From positions 1 to 21,594 of the forward strand of contig JAUUNK010000072.1 in the NCBI GenBank assembly GCA_030844565.1: DNA of 21,594 bases, written 5' to 3'. Under the pieces are notes generated by a model that was not told the origin of the DNA, did no database searches, and was given only the letters and a program-made list of their open reading frames with translations. The translations under genes and the position numbers were made by a program. The stretch is from Bacteroides ovatus. GTDB taxonomy: Bacteria; Bacteroidota; Bacteroidia; Bacteroidales; Bacteroidaceae. This document shows positions 8,643 to 17,500 of this stretch, piece after piece (the stretch's first letter is position 1; the number at the start of each line of letters is the position of its first letter).

Positions 8643-8707
8643 ACACAGAAACACATAAAGTGAGTATCTTTTGATAGAATGTGCCCTACTTCGATGTGTT
8701 TCTGTGT
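8643..8707. repeat. Perfect 14-bp inverted repeat between flotillin and DUF5715-like genes
   Basis: ACACAGAAACACAT at 8643-8656 is exactly complementary to ATGTGTTTCTGTGT at 8694-8707, with 37 bp between. On the minus strand the second arm is followed by TGTTTTC. It could end the flotillin transcript, whose stop is at 8717, or act as a binding site just upstream of the next promoter. The loop is long for a classical terminator. Confidence 0.6.
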
Positions 8708-8716
8708 GCTGAGATA

Positions 8717-10378
8717 TTATGGCTTCTTCTTCTCTTCTTTCTTTATTTCGGTTTTCACTTCTGTGTTTTCCTCTGTTTTCCCTTCGGGGTGGATGATGCC
8801 TTTTACTGTTTCTCCGATGGGGAGTTTATCCAGCACGCCGAGACTAGGGGCCACAGTCTTTACGAGTGTATTCAGAAAGTTGCTGGTGCTACCATTGCCT
8901 CCGTCGAAGACAGTGATGTTTCCAAGGTTCATGTGCTCGAATGCTTTTACTTGTTCGCCGGCGATTTCTTTCCATTGGTCCACCATCTTGTATTGGATAG
9001 CGATAGCCGGATTGGATTCGGCAGCTCTCACCATAGCCTCGAAACCTTCCGCTTCTGCCATCAAAGACTTTTTCTTACCTTCCGCTTCTGCTTCCAGTTT
9101 CAGTTGGATGGCCTTTGCTTCGGCTTCTGCTTGGGCAAGGGTAGCTTTGGCACGTGCTTCTGCTTCACGAATCACTTTTTCTGCCACGGCGTCTGCTTGC
9201 AGGATGGCTTCTTTCTTGGCAATCTCTGCGGGAACAATCTTTTCTGCTTTCAGAGAAGATTCTACTTTGCTTGCTTTCGCTTCTTCCACTTCTTTCTGAG
9301 CTATTTCGCGAGCTGTCTGCACGGCAGCTTCCGAACGGGCGGCGGCTTCACCCGCCTGTTTATCGGCTGTGGCTTGCGTAACGGCTAGTTCGGCATCCGA
9401 TTGGGCAATTGCTTTTTGTGCCTCATTCTGTCCGATGGCAGCTTTCATTCTTGCTTCTGCCTGTTTGATTTCCATGTCGGAATTCAGTTGTGCAATGCGG
9501 CTTTCCTTTTCGGTGTTGGCTTGTTCGATACGGATATTCTTGTCAGCTTCAGCTTTTGCTACTTGAGATTCTTTTTCCGCATTTGCAATGGCTACTTGGG
9601 AAATTCTGTCCTTGTCTGCATTGGCAACGGATATTTCCTGCAACTTTTTAGTTTCTGCGATGGCGATATCTTGGTCTTTGCGGGTTTCCGCAACTTTTGT
9701 TTCGCGCTCTTTTATCTGGTTTGCAATCTTAATGGCTCCTAGTTTCTCCTGTTCCTCGATGTTGGCTTGTGCTTCGTTTTGTGCCTTACTTTCAGCCTCT
9801 TTACCTAAGTTAACAATGTAGTTGGCTGCATCCCGGATGTCGCTGATGTTGATGTTCATCAGGTAAAGACCAAATTTGCGCAATTCGGTATCGATGTTAT
9901 CTTTTACTTTAGAGAGGAACTTGTCACGGTCGGAGTTCAGCTCTTCGATGGTCATATCGGCGATGACAAGACGCATCTGACCGTAAACCACGTCGGTGAT
10001 GAGGTTTTGTTTGTCGTCCATCGTTAGTCCCAGCATACGTTCGGCGGCGTTTTGCATCACTTCCGGGTCGGTGCTGATAGCTACAGTGATGGTGGTGGGC
10101 ACATCCACGCGGATGTTCTGTGCCGAGAGGGCGCCTGTCAGTTTGCAGTCTATCTGCATCGGCTTCATGGAAAGGAATTCGTACCCTTGCACGATAGGCC
10201 ATACGAAGGCAGCGCCGCCGTGATAGAGTTTTGCCGACTTCTTGTCGCCCCCTGTTTTACCATATACTACTAATACTTCATCACTTTTACATTTGCGGTA
10301 ACGTGACAGGATACCAATAAAGGTGAGCAGGACTACCGCTACCAGGATAGCGGCCATAATCATCATTTCTTGTGTCAT
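8717..10378 (-). CDS. Flotillin-like SPFH-domain membrane scaffold protein
   Basis: Flotillins form membrane-anchored oligomers thought to organise membrane microdomains. The 553 residues begin with one membrane segment (about 5-25, IMAAILVAVVLLTFIGIL), then an SPFH domain (about 28-190, with VPTTITVAISTDPEVMQNAAERML and LRKFGLYLMNINISDI). A long Ala/Glu/Lys-rich coiled coil follows (about 195-450, many EAEAxAKA-type repeats), then a conserved C-terminal part with QYKMVDQWKEIAGEQVKAFE and a charged Lys/Glu tail. This order is that of bacterial flotillin FloT/YqiK proteins. It lies 18 bp downstream of an NfeD-like gene, the usual partner of flotillins, and the two are probably one transcript. 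The coiled-coil coding bias creates long spurious frames on the opposite strand. Confidence 0.95.
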   Translation of the reverse strand: MTQEMMIMAAILVAVVLLTFIGILSRYRKCKSDEVLVVYGKTGGDKKSAKLYHGGAAFVWPIVQGYEFLSMKPMQIDCKLTGALSAQNIRVDVPTTITVAISTDPEVMQNAAERMLGLTMDDKQNLITDVVYGQMRLVIADMTIEELNSDRDKFLSKVKDNIDTELRKFGLYLMNINISDIRDAANYIVNLGKEAESKAQNEAQANIEEQEKLGAIKIANQIKERETKVAETRKDQDIAIAETKKLQEISVANADKDRISQVAIANAEKESQVAKAEADKNIRIEQANTEKESRIAQLNSDMEIKQAEARMKAAIGQNEAQKAIAQSDAELAVTQATADKQAGEAAARSEAAVQTAREIAQKEVEEAKASKVESSLKAEKIVPAEIAKKEAILQADAVAEKVIREAEARAKATLAQAEAEAKAIQLKLEAEAEGKKKSLMAEAEGFEAMVRAAESNPAIAIQYKMVDQWKEIAGEQVKAFEHMNLGNITVFDGGNGSTSNFLNTLVKTVAPSLGVLDKLPIGETVKGIIHPEGKTEENTEVKTEIKKEEKKKP

Positions 10379-10396
10379 AAGTTCTTGTTTTTGTTG

Positions 10397-10894
10397 TTAT
10401 TGAATATAGAGCGTTCCCTCTTCGTAGCGGGAAATAATAGCTTTGTCTCCAGTTTGATAAGTCTTTCCCGATTCGGAGCGGACGTCTACTTCGCGCATGG
10501 CTCCGTTGCGGCTCACTTCTACGGTATATCTTCCTTCGCTTTGCTTAAAGTAGATGGTGCATTCTCTGCCCACCAACTGGTCGGTTTTCTCTGTATGATT
10601 CACCTGTTGAAGTTGATAGGCTTTCTTATAAAGGAACCATACGGCGAACACGAAGAACAGGCCGATGAAGATACCTGTTACATAATTGCCCAGAGCGGTA
10701 CTTTCTGTCAGGTACATATACCACCCGAAACCGATGCCGAAATGGGTTAATCCTTTGAAAGATACCACACTGCTGATGTCTGCATCCACGTCTGCATCTG
10801 CATCGATGTCCCCGAAAAAAATGGATAAGATAAATTGTACTACGAAAATCCCTGTAGTGACAAGGGCGATGATGAGAAAAATATTTGTGCTCAT
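10397..10894 (-). CDS. NfeD-like membrane protein, flotillin partner
   Basis: A 165-residue protein with a first membrane segment at about residues 4-27 (NIFLIIALVTTGIFVVQFIL), an acidic stretch FGDIDADADVDAD, a second hydrophobic part at about 60-98 ending in KKAYQLQ, and a C-terminal OB-fold-like domain (about 105-165, LVGRECTIYFKQSEGRYTVE to GTLYIQ). Such short NfeD/YuaF/YqiJ proteins are encoded next to flotillins and are thought to work with them in the membrane. The frame stays open to 10963, but the good promoter at 10933-10964 lies inside that extension and the ATG at 10894 begins directly before the membrane segment, so 10894 is preferred. The flotillin gene follows after 18 bp. Confidence 0.88.
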   Translation of the reverse strand: MSTNIFLIIALVTTGIFVVQFILSIFFGDIDADADVDADISSVVSFKGLTHFGIGFGWYMYLTESTALGNYVTGIFIGLFFVFAVWFLYKKAYQLQQVNHTEKTDQLVGRECTIYFKQSEGRYTVEVSRNGAMREVDVRSESGKTYQTGDKAIISRYEEGTLYIQ

Positions 10895-10932
10895 AGCTGG
10901 TAATGTGTTGATGAACCATAGATATAATTGCC

Positions 10933-10964
10933 CAAATATACGTGTTTTGTTGAATACGCCCAAA
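10933..10964 (-). promoter_or_regulatory. Bacteroides-type promoter for the NfeD-flotillin pair
   Basis: On the minus strand a TTTG -33 box (10961-10964) is separated by exactly 20 bp from a TATATTTG -7 box (10933-10940), a full match to the primary sigma consensus of Bacteroides (TTTG, 19-21 bp, TAnnTTTG). Transcription would begin about 30 nt before the ATG at 10894, which supports that start. Confidence 0.75.
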
Positions 10965-11021
10965 TTCTTGCACTAAAATGTGATTACTGCCTTCTCTGGT
11001 ACAGGAAAAGAATTAATTTAT

Positions 11022-11029
11022 TACTTTTG
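11022..11029 (+). promoter_or_regulatory. Putative -7 element for truA
   Basis: TACTTTTG matches TAnnTTTG and ends 29 bp before the GTG start of truA. No clear TTTG box is seen 19-21 bp upstream. It is divergent from the NfeD promoter, as expected for this intergenic region. Confidence 0.5.
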
Positions 11030-11058
11030 CACGCGAAAACGAATTAAAAGCGACAAGT

Positions 11059-11868
11059 GTGCAAAGATATTTTATTTATTTGGCTTACGACGGAACACGG
11101 TACCATGGTTGGCAAGTTCAACCTAATGGCAGTAGCGTACAGGAATGTTTGATGAAGGCTTTATCTACTTTCCTTCGCCAGGAAGTGGAAGTGGTAGGTG
11201 CCGGACGAACGGATGCCGGGGTACATGCTTCCCTGATGGTAGCTCATTTTGATTATGCTGAAGAGGAGGAAGGGAATGCCGCAGGTGCAGTAAAGGAAGT
11301 GGATACCGACCTGTGGACTGACAAACTGAACCGTTTGCTTCCTCCGGATATATCAGTTTACCGCATTTGCCAAGTGAATCCTAATGCCCATGCACGTTTT
11401 GATGCCGTGGCGCGTACCTATAAATATTATGTGACGACGGAGAAGTATCCTTTTCATCGTCAATACCGTTGCCGACTATATAATGTTCCCGATTACGAAA
11501 GGATGAACGAGGCGGCACGCCTTCTCCTCGAATATACCGATTTCACCAGTTTCAGTAAGTTACACACGGACGTAAAGACCAATATCTGTCATATCACTCA
11601 TGCCGGGTGGACGCAGGAAGACGAGCACACTTGGGTATTTACTATCCGTGCCGACCGTTTTTTGCGTAATATGGTGCGTGCTATCGTGGGGACGTTGCTC
11701 GAAGTGGGAAGAGGCAAACTTACGGTAGAGGGTTTCCGCAAAGTGATAGAGCAGAAGGATCGTTGCAAAGCCGGAACATCTGTACCTGCCCAAGCTCTTT
11801 TCCTAATAAACATAGAATATCCCCCGACCCTATTTATATCATCATCTCCCTTAATTCATAATTTATAA
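11059..11868 (+). CDS. truA: tRNA pseudouridine(38-40) synthase TruA
   Basis: TruA converts uridines 38-40 of the tRNA anticodon stem to pseudouridine. The 269 residues contain YDGTRYHGWQVQPNGSSVQE at the N-terminus, the catalytic GAGRTDAGVHA motif with Asp52, RFDAVARTYKYYV, FTSFSKLHTDVKTNICHI, and RADRFLRNMVRAIVGTLLEVG, all hallmarks of TruA. The start is a GTG at 11059; no ATG is present in a suitable place. A short acidic insertion (DYAEEEEGNAAGAVKEVD) is lineage variation. The protein normally ends near LFLINIEYP, but here the frame continues about 14 residues and stops inside a 7-bp AT-rich repeat. The permease gene follows 19 bp later on the same strand. Confidence 0.97.
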   Translation: MQRYFIYLAYDGTRYHGWQVQPNGSSVQECLMKALSTFLRQEVEVVGAGRTDAGVHASLMVAHFDYAEEEEGNAAGAVKEVDTDLWTDKLNRLLPPDISVYRICQVNPNAHARFDAVARTYKYYVTTEKYPFHRQYRCRLYNVPDYERMNEAARLLLEYTDFTSFSKLHTDVKTNICHITHAGWTQEDEHTWVFTIRADRFLRNMVRAIVGTLLEVGRGKLTVEGFRKVIEQKDRCKAGTSVPAQALFLINIEYPPTLFISSSPLIHNL

Positions 11869-11880
11869 TTTAAAATTCAT
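11853..11880 (+). repeat. Four-copy 7-bp tandem repeat across the truA stop codon
   Basis: Four adjacent heptamers, AATTCAT, AATTTAT, AATTTAA and AATTCAT, run from 11853 to 11880. The repeat encodes the last residues and stop of TruA and ends 7 bp before the permease ATG. It is the kind of short AT-rich tract that can slip during replication. Confidence 0.7.
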
Positions 11881-11887
11881 CATTTCC

Positions 11888-12787
11888 ATGTGGTTACTCC
11901 TAGCCTTCCTCTCAGCCGCCCTGCTGGGTTTTTATGATGTGTTCAAAAAGCAGTCTTTGAAAGACAATGCAGTGCTTCCGGTGCTTTTTCTGAATACTGT
12001 TTTTTCCAGCCTGATATTTCTTCCCTTCATTCTCCTCTCCGCTTTTGTGCCGGGGGTGCTGGAAGGGACGATGTTTAATGTGCCTCTCGCAGGGTGGGAG
12101 CAACATAAATATATTCTGATAAAGTCTTTCATCGTGCTTTCTTCGTGGATATTCGGTTACTTTGGAATGAAACATTTGCCTATTACCATTGTAGGTCCCA
12201 TCAATGCCACCCGTCCTGTGATGGTGTTGATAGGCGCCATGTTGGTATTTGGCGAACGCTTGAACCTCTATCAATGGGTGGGCGTGCTGCTGGCGGTAGC
12301 TTCTTTTTTTATGCTGAGCCGTTCGGGGAAGAAGGAAGGCATTGACTTCAAGCACAACAAATGGATCTTCTTTGTAGTATTTTCTGCTGTGATGGGTGCT
12401 ATCAGCGGCTTGTATGACAAATACCTGATGAAACAACTTAATCCAATGCTGGTGCAATCGTGGTACAATGTCTATCAAGTGTTTATCATGTGTCCCATCC
12501 TGTTGCTCCTGTGGTGGCCTCGGCGCAGAAGCACCACTGCTTTTCGTTGGAGTTGGACTATCTTGCTGATTTCCATATTTCTTTCCGCAGCCGACTTTGC
12601 CTATTTCTATGCATTGAGCTATCAAGATTCTATGATATCCATTGTATCGATGGTTCGGCGAGGTAGTGTGCTCGTTTCCTTCGTTGGAGGGGCCTTGTTC
12701 TTCCGTGAAAAGAATTTAAAAAGCAAGGCAATTGACCTTATACTAGTGTTAATCGGAATGATATTCTTATATTTGGGGACAAAATGA
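11888..12787 (+). CDS. EamA/DMT-family multispanning transporter
   Basis: A 299-residue very hydrophobic protein with about ten predicted membrane helices in two similar halves, the architecture of drug/metabolite transporters with two EamA domains. Visible markers are the first helix LLLAFLSAALLGFYDVFKKQ, the end of the first half GPINATRPVMVLIGAMLVFGERLNLYQWVGVLLAVASFFML, and the corresponding end of the second half MVRRGSVLVSFVGGALFFREKNLKSKAIDLILVLIGMIFLY. The substrate cannot be predicted from sequence. It begins 19 bp after truA, with no Shine-Dalgarno motif and the heptamer repeat in front. It lies 35 bp before the DUF3256 gene, so the three may be co-transcribed. Confidence 0.92.
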   Translation: MWLLLAFLSAALLGFYDVFKKQSLKDNAVLPVLFLNTVFSSLIFLPFILLSAFVPGVLEGTMFNVPLAGWEQHKYILIKSFIVLSSWIFGYFGMKHLPITIVGPINATRPVMVLIGAMLVFGERLNLYQWVGVLLAVASFFMLSRSGKKEGIDFKHNKWIFFVVFSAVMGAISGLYDKYLMKQLNPMLVQSWYNVYQVFIMCPILLLLWWPRRRSTTAFRWSWTILLISIFLSAADFAYFYALSYQDSMISIVSMVRRGSVLVSFVGGALFFREKNLKSKAIDLILVLIGMIFLYLGTK

Positions 12788-12822
12788 CCGGAGGAGATGC
12801 CGGAAAAATATAAATAACTGTT

Positions 12823-13497
12823 ATGAATAAGTCTTTTTCTATCCGAAATAAGTGGATGTTTACCGTCCTTTTTTTTGCTTGTGTGTCATTTCTTTCTTCT
12901 GCTCGCGGGCAGGAGGCTAAAACACTGTTTGTCAATATGCCCGATTCGCTCAGTCCATTGCTAACGGGAGTGAACCGTGCCGATTGCATAGACTTTCTCG
13001 AGAGTAATATGAAGGCGCAAGTAGACAACCGTTTTGGTTCCAAATCCGAGATGACGGATCTTAGCAAAGATTATATTCGAATGCAACTTTCTCCGCAGAC
13101 TTCGTGGCAGATGAAAGTGTTGGCAACCAGCGACAGTACCCAAGTGATTTGTACCGTTTCCACTGCCTGTGCTCCGGTGTGTGACAGCTCCATTCGTTTC
13201 TATACCACCGACTGGAAAGAGCTTCCTGTTACAGCTTATCTTGCTTTGCCTGTGATAAACGACTTTTTCATTACTCCCGATTCTGCCTCCCTCTACGATT
13301 TTGAGAAAGCTCGCCAGCAGGCGGACATGTTGTTGATGAAAGCCGATTTTAATAAGTCGGACAGCAATCTCATCTTTACGTTTACTACGCCTGAATATAT
13401 AGAAAATGAAACAGCGGAGAAAATGAAAACATTTCTCCGCCGTCCATTGGTATATCGCTGGGAAGGGAAATTTACCCCTTCAGGCACTCTTCAATAA
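12823..13497 (+). CDS. DUF3256-family exported protein
   Basis: A 224-residue protein of unknown function with an N-terminal signal peptide (hydrophobic segment about residues 12-25, likely cleavage around SSARG-QEA). The mature part contains LFVNMPDSLSPLLTGVNRAD near the N-terminus and ADMLLMKADFNKSDSNLIFTF with TTPEYIENETAEKMKTFL near the C-terminus, ending in PLVYRWEGKF. I recognise these as the pattern of DUF3256 proteins, found in Bacteroidales and of unknown role. Cys residues occur but there is no lipobox, so it is probably periplasmic. Its last 26 bp overlap, tail to tail, the end of the NahK-like gene on the other strand. Confidence 0.82.
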   Translation: MNKSFSIRNKWMFTVLFFACVSFLSSARGQEAKTLFVNMPDSLSPLLTGVNRADCIDFLESNMKAQVDNRFGSKSEMTDLSKDYIRMQLSPQTSWQMKVLATSDSTQVICTVSTACAPVCDSSIRFYTTDWKELPVTAYLALPVINDFFITPDSASLYDFEKARQQADMLLMKADFNKSDSNLIFTFTTPEYIENETAEKMKTFLRRPLVYRWEGKFTPSGTLQ

Positions 13498-14560
13498 AGG
13501 CAACCATTTCCGGTGTATGTTCTTCCACGCTTTGCAGTAGTTTGAACTGAGCTTTAGTACGTACCAGGTTATGTTCGGGATATTTAATCTTGTAGTAAGT
13601 ATCTCCGTTGATATAATCGGCAAGGAAGCGTACGCACTGCATATAAGGGAATAAGGCTGCCGCGTATGGCAGGTTCTCTATTTCCAGCGAAGTGAGGAAT
13701 GAACGGGCTCCTTCCAAATATCCTTTTGTGAAGGCTTTGAAAATTTCCATGTTGAAGTTGACACGGTCCAGGTCTTTGTCGTCTTCGTCTCCTGTGTTGG
13801 CTCCGGTACGCAGGAAGTCGCCATAGTCTGAAAAGATGAAGCTGGGCATCACTGTGTCGAGGTCGATAACGCAAAGCACTTTTCCGTCTTCGTCAAACAT
13901 CATGTTATTCACTTTCGTATCACAGTGGCATACGCGTTTTGGAAGTTTTCCTTCGCGATAGAGGCGTTCTGCTTTACACATCTCGTCTGCTCGCTTCTCA
14001 ATTTCGTCCAGGAAGTATTGTACTTCAGCGATTCTTCCGGCTGCATTGGCAGCTACAGCGTCACGAAGTTGCTTCAGGCGGAATTCCATGTTATGGAAAT
14101 CAGGAATAGTTTCTCCTAGTGTTTCGGGGATGTCTGCCAGCATGGCTTGGAAGTTACCGAAGGCGACTCCTGCATAATAGGAGTACTCCGGATTGACGGT
14201 TTCGTACGTAGTCGCCCGTGGGATGAACACCATCACTCTCCAATAACTTTCACCGTCATACCAGTATGTCTTACCTTCGTCCGTGGGAATGAAGGTAAGC
14301 ACTTTGCGGTCGATGTCCGTCTCTCCGGCTTCTGTCAGTTTCTTGCGGATATGTCCGGTGACAGCGGCAATGTTGGCTTGCAACATCTCCACATTCTGGA
14401 AAATAGTATGGTTGATGCGTTGCAGCACATAGTCCGGTGCATCTTCTTCTGCAGTGATTACTTTGTAAGTATCATTGATAAGTCCGGCACCCAGTGGCTT
14501 GATTTCCTTTACGGTACCTTTGATTTTAAACTTTCCTACAATGTTTGATAAATCTTTCAT
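13472..14560 (-). CDS. NahK-like N-acetylhexosamine 1-kinase (APH fold)
   Basis: Predicted to phosphorylate GlcNAc or GalNAc at C1 with ATP in the cytosol. The 362 residues follow B. longum NahK closely as I remember it: GAGLINDTYKV (glycine-rich lid), YVLQRINHTIF (Lys replaced by Gln as in NahK), YWRVMVFIPRATTYE, HCDTKVNN with catalytic Asp214, VIDLDTVMPS with metal-binding Asp233/Asp235, TGANTGDEDDKDLDRVNF, and a C-terminal RFLADYINGDTYYKIKYPEHNLVRTKAQ region that is diagnostic for this subgroup versus aminoglycoside kinases. It starts 27 bp after the beta-galactosidase gene on the same strand. A HexNAc-1-kinase fits a cassette that frees GalNAc from mucin-type glycans. No GH112 phosphorylase is seen in the window. 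Confidence 0.92.
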   Translation of the reverse strand: MKDLSNIVGKFKIKGTVKEIKPLGAGLINDTYKVITAEEDAPDYVLQRINHTIFQNVEMLQANIAAVTGHIRKKLTEAGETDIDRKVLTFIPTDEGKTYWYDGESYWRVMVFIPRATTYETVNPEYSYYAGVAFGNFQAMLADIPETLGETIPDFHNMEFRLKQLRDAVAANAAGRIAEVQYFLDEIEKRADEMCKAERLYREGKLPKRVCHCDTKVNNMMFDEDGKVLCVIDLDTVMPSFIFSDYGDFLRTGANTGDEDDKDLDRVNFNMEIFKAFTKGYLEGARSFLTSLEIENLPYAAALFPYMQCVRFLADYINGDTYYKIKYPEHNLVRTKAQFKLLQSVEEHTPEMVAFIEECLKG

Positions 14561-14587
14561 GGCTTTTCCTTTAAATTTATAATAAGG

Positions 14588-17500
14588 TTATTGATATTCA
14601 TATTGGGCTGCTTCTGCGGCTTGTGCTGCCGAGTTTACGGGTACGAGAGTAAATCCCCAGCTATACTCGCGGTTGGCAGGAATCTGGAATCTCGGTTCCG
14701 GGCGTGAGCCCCAACTGTCATATCCTCCCAAACCTTGCTGTTTCCAGTCAACGCATACTTCTACAAAGTCTCTGGGAACGATGTCATTGACATGATGCAT
14801 TCTTCTCAGCACATTTTTGGCGGCTTTTTCATCGTGGTTGGCTACTTCTTCGGGGCTGAAGTTGTTCCATTGGTAAGGATGGGGGAGTGCCTCTTCCGAA
14901 TCAAAATCTTCGACAGAATTGCGCAAAGCATTGAATGCGATGAGGCTGTCAGCTACAATAGCGAGTCCTTTGCCGTTTGCTTTGTTAAGAGCCAGCCAGC
15001 GGGTATCGATATGATGTCCGTTTTCCTGCGGACGTACGTAGTTGAAGTACATCTGGTCGGCAGTTGTTTTATAAATTCCGATGAGAGTCCCGTGTTTGCG
15101 GTCGATGTAGTTCTCTTCCGGTCCGCGACCAAAGTATTGCACATTGTTCATATCTGCGGGCACGCGGAAACGTACGCCAATACGGGGTACTTCCAGTTTT
15201 GAAGCTGCTTTACGGGCAGCATCGCTACCGGGGGTAAAGGTAGCCATGCGGGTGGCTTCGGATACTTCCGTTTCAGCGGCTTGCATGTCGGTAGAAGTAA
15301 AGGTTGCATTCACTTTGACAGCTCCCGACGGATAAATCTTATAAGTGACCATATACAGGTTGCCGGCAGCTAGCAAATAGTTCACCTTCACTACGGCTAC
15401 TTTTCCTTCTACGGTGGCAGCAGCATCCGCTATCTTGAAGTTTTTGCTGGATTCTTTCCACACTTGCAGACGTTTTGGAGCTCCATTGCCATAGTCATTG
15501 TCGTTAGGGGCACGCCAGAAGTTGGGCTGAATGCCGAAACCGTCTTTGAAATATTCCGTTCCATCCACTTTGTAAGAAGTTACCAAGCCGCTTTTCTTGT
15601 CGAATACGAAGTTTACTTTTGGAGAAGAAACAACCAATTGGTCTGCTTTCGTGTCTACTTGCAGAGCAGGACCGTTTGCTTTATAATCCTTACGAAGCGG
15701 GTCTATGGGCAGGCGGAATTGATCGTAGGCGATAACGTGTCCGACAGGAATCAGGGGTTCCGGCTCTCTAGTCGTAACAGTGAAGTTGACGAAATATTCA
15801 GTTCCTGGTTTTGCTTTCAGGCTGCCCACGGGAATAGTCCATTCTTTAGATGCCTGCGGAGCGATGTCCAGAGAAGTCTTTCCTTCTTTCAGGGTTTTAC
15901 CGTTGGCTACTACGCGATAACCGAGTATGTATTTCTTGAGGTTGGTAAAATAAAAACGGTTTTTCACCAAGAACTTGCCGGCTGCGGCATCCACGGCTTC
16001 GAAGCCTACGTTCTGATGAACATATTTTACTTCTGCCATAGCAGGATGTGGTGCCCGGTCGGGGTTCACCAGCCCGTTACACAAGAAATTACCGTCGCTG
16101 GGAGCATCCACTCCGAAATCTCCTCCGTATGCCCAGTATTCTCTGCCGTCTTTGTCTTTTTGCAAAAGCCCTTGGTCCACCCAGTCCCAGATATAACCTC
16201 CTTGAAGGTTGGGATATTTGTAGATAGCTTGCCACTGTCCCCATAGGTTTCCGGTGGAGTTACCCATAGCATGTGCATATTCCGAGGGGGCGATAGGGCG
16301 GTCGCTTCCATTTCTGCCAATAGACTCCAGCCAGTCTTCGCCCGGGTATTGGGGAACGTACATATCGGAGTTCCATTCCCATTGGGCACGTTCGTAGTTC
16401 ACCGGGCGTGCCATCCAGTCTTTATCGGCTTTCTTCATCCACAGGTAAGTCTGGTAGAAGTTATATCCGTTTCCGGCTTCATTGCCGAGCGACCAGAAGG
16501 TGACGCAAGGATAGTTCTTATTACGTTCGTACATGTTTATGGTACGGTACATGTGGGCATCCAGCCATTCGGGGTTGTTTCCAAGGCTACCGCCTTTACG
16601 AAGATCATAGCGCATGCCGTGGCTTTCGATGTTGGCTTCGTCATATACATAAATACCATATTCGTCGCAAAGTTCGTAGAAGCGGCGATCTTGTGGATAG
16701 TGGCAGAGGCGTACGGTGTTGAGGTTGTTTTGCTTCATTAGCTCGAAGTCGCGACGCATCAGTTCTTCCGTTACATAATGTCCCGTAGAAGGGTTGTGTT
16801 CGTGTATGTTGACACCTTTCAGCTTAATAGGCTGACCGTTAATGAAGAGGCATACGTACGGTTTTCCGTTGGCTGCTTTCTGCTCGATGGGCTTAATTTC
16901 TATACGGCGGAATCCGACGTTGAAGGGAACCACTTCCACATAGTTGTCGCCATCTTTGATGTACATCAGCAGTTTGTAGAGATTGGGGTGCTCGGAAGAC
17001 CAGGTCTTGACATCTGGAATCTCAACCTTTTTCGCTATTGGAGGAGCGATGATAGTTTGGTTGGCACCGATAGTAGTGTTGAATTCGACACCCGATATTA
17101 CTTTGTCGACAATGGGGTCGATGAGTTGGTAACCGATAATATAATCTTTAGAAACTTTATCACTGTTGTTGCGTACATCCATTTCCAAGGTGAAAATGCC
17201 ATTCTTGTAAGTGTCATCCAATGTAGATTTCACACGAAAATCTTTGATAGCCACCTTCGGTTGCGAATACAGAAAGACGTCGCGTTCGATGCCGCTCATA
17301 CGCCAGAAGTCTTGGCATTCCAGATAGGACCCCGTGCTCCATCGGAAGATTTTCAGCGTAAGCACGTTCTTTCCCGGTTTCACATATTTATTAATAAGGA
17401 ATTCGGCAGGGTTTTTGGAGTCTTCGTTATAGCCTACTTCTTCTCCGTTGATGTATACATATACGCCCGACTTGGCACCAGCCAGGTGGAGATAGATGTC

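Noticed and set aside
8598..8654. Longer start for the DUF5715-like protein
   Set aside because: The extra residues precede a complete lipoprotein signal and overlap the putative -7 element.
8679..9742. Several plus-strand open frames opposite flotillin, rich in Ser, Ala, Phe and Cys
   Set aside because: They mirror the Ala/Glu/Lys codon bias of the flotillin coiled coil and resemble no family.
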